From positions 1 through 15,845 of the forward strand of contig NZ_MUXU01000023.1 in NCBI RefSeq assembly GCF_002014985.1: DNA of 15,845 bases. Direction: 5' to 3'. Below the pieces are notes generated by a model. That model searched no databases. It saw only the letters and a program-made list of their open reading frames with translations, and was not told the origin of the DNA. Origin of the DNA: Moraxella caviae (GTDB taxonomy: Bacteria; Pseudomonadota; Gammaproteobacteria; Pseudomonadales; Moraxellaceae). The position numbers were made by a program, and so were the translations under genes. Below are positions 15,451 to 15,845 of this stretch, in pieces. Positions within the stretch are counted from its first letter, which is position 1. Each line of letters begins with the position of its first letter.

Positions 15451-15845
15451 ATGAAGATAACCCATTGTAAACTAAGTAAAAAAGTTCAAAAAAGACTGCT
15501 TGAATTTTTTGTACTCGAAGTTACTGCTAGAAGTGCAGCTGATTTACTGGGTATTCACCCTAATTCAGCAGCCCTTTTTTACCACAAAATCCGCCTTGTG
15601 ATAGAATATCACTTAGCTCTTGAAGCCAACACTGTTTTTGACGGTGAAGTAGAGCTTGATGAAAGTTACTTCGGCGGTATTCGTAAAGGCAAACGTGGTC
15701 GTGGTGCAGCTGGTAAAACTGCTGTATTTGGTTTATTAAAACGCAATGATAAAGTTTACACTGTTGTTGTTAAAGATACTAAGACAAATACACTAATGCC
15801 AATTATCACAAGTAAAATCAAGCCTGATAGCATTGTCTACACAGA
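15451..15845 (+). CDS. IS1595-family transposase, N-terminal part (truncated by window end)
   Basis: 131 codons are visible of a protein that in the IS1016 group is usually about 215-220 residues. It catalyses cut-and-paste type movement of the element using a DDE-type RNase H fold. The N-terminal part (about 10-60) is a helix-turn-helix-like zinc-poor domain with R-S-A-A-D-L-L-G-I-H-P-N-S-A. The catalytic region begins with V-E-L-D-E-S-Y-F-G-G, with Asp70 as the first catalytic residue, followed by the basic K-G-K-R-G-R-G-A-A-G-K-T-A-V-F-G-L block typical of the family. The last bases (GA after IVYT) begin what should be the codon of the second catalytic Asp. Codon use is more A/T-ending (GTT, ACT, GGT) than in the chromosomal genes here. 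There is no internal stop, so the visible part is intact. Confidence 0.9.
   Translation, partial: MKITHCKLSKKVQKRLLEFFVLEVTARSAADLLGIHPNSAALFYHKIRLVIEYHLALEANTVFDGEVELDESYFGGIRKGKRGRGAAGKTAVFGLLKRNDKVYTVVVKDTKTNTLMPIITSKIKPDSIVYT

Larger units (their letters stand above)
15412..15845 (+). mobile_element. IS1595-family insertion sequence (IS1016 group), left end only
   Basis: The element begins at GGGGCTGTACTAG (15412), a G-rich terminus as seen in IS1016-like elements, exactly where the reading frame of the split gene is lost (in-frame TAG at 15423-15421 on -). It carries a transposase gene 39 bases inside the end and continues past the window edge. The right terminal repeat cannot be seen. 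Confidence 0.85.

Overview
The window reads as chromosomal DNA of a Gram-negative gammaproteobacterium, most likely a member of the Moraxellaceae (Moraxella-like). The grounds are a 16-strand-type porin ending in Phe, lipoproteins with clear lipoboxes, an OppF that matches the enterobacterial type residue for residue in its key motifs, the hisS/yfgM-like/bamB/der gene order, moderate GC genes separated by AT-rich spacers, and an IS1016-type element. The species cannot be fixed from the sequence alone.

Layout. (1) 102-1199, a general porin on +, followed by a short tandem repeat over its stop, a terminator-like hairpin and about 450 bp of AT-rich, repeat-bearing spacer. (2) 1757-7402, a complete oligopeptide permease operon oppA-oppB-oppC-oppD-oppF on +, with a strong terminator-like hairpin between oppA and oppB and a bidirectional terminator after oppF. 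(3) 7478-8437 on -, an RluA-family pseudouridine synthase that starts at TTG; divergent from it, 8540-9277 on +, rnhB (RNase HII). A second bidirectional terminator lies between rnhB and der. (4) 9509-14972, all on -, in transcription order hisS, a YfgM-like TPR membrane protein, bamB and der: the conserved translation / envelope-assembly / ribosome-assembly block, but here with long (230-275 bp) spacers containing hairpins, short tandem repeats and possible internal promoters. (5) 14992-15411 on -, the C-terminal part of an AT-rich accessory gene directly upstream of hisS, cut off by the left end of an IS1595-family (IS1016-group) insertion sequence whose transposase gene runs off the window end.

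Functionally, the porin and the Opp system form an outer-membrane/inner-membrane route for small solutes and peptides. BamB and the YfgM-like protein act in outer-membrane protein assembly and secretion. HisS, Der, the pseudouridine synthase and RnhB are housekeeping functions for translation, ribosome biogenesis, RNA modification and removal of RNA from DNA. I see no complete novel system. The most interesting spot is the right edge, where an IS has split a gene of probable defence or accessory type next to hisS. The most interesting regulatory features are the oppA-oppB attenuator, the leaderless-looking IS promoter inside a hairpin, and the recurring TTGGCAAA-type motif in the spacers.
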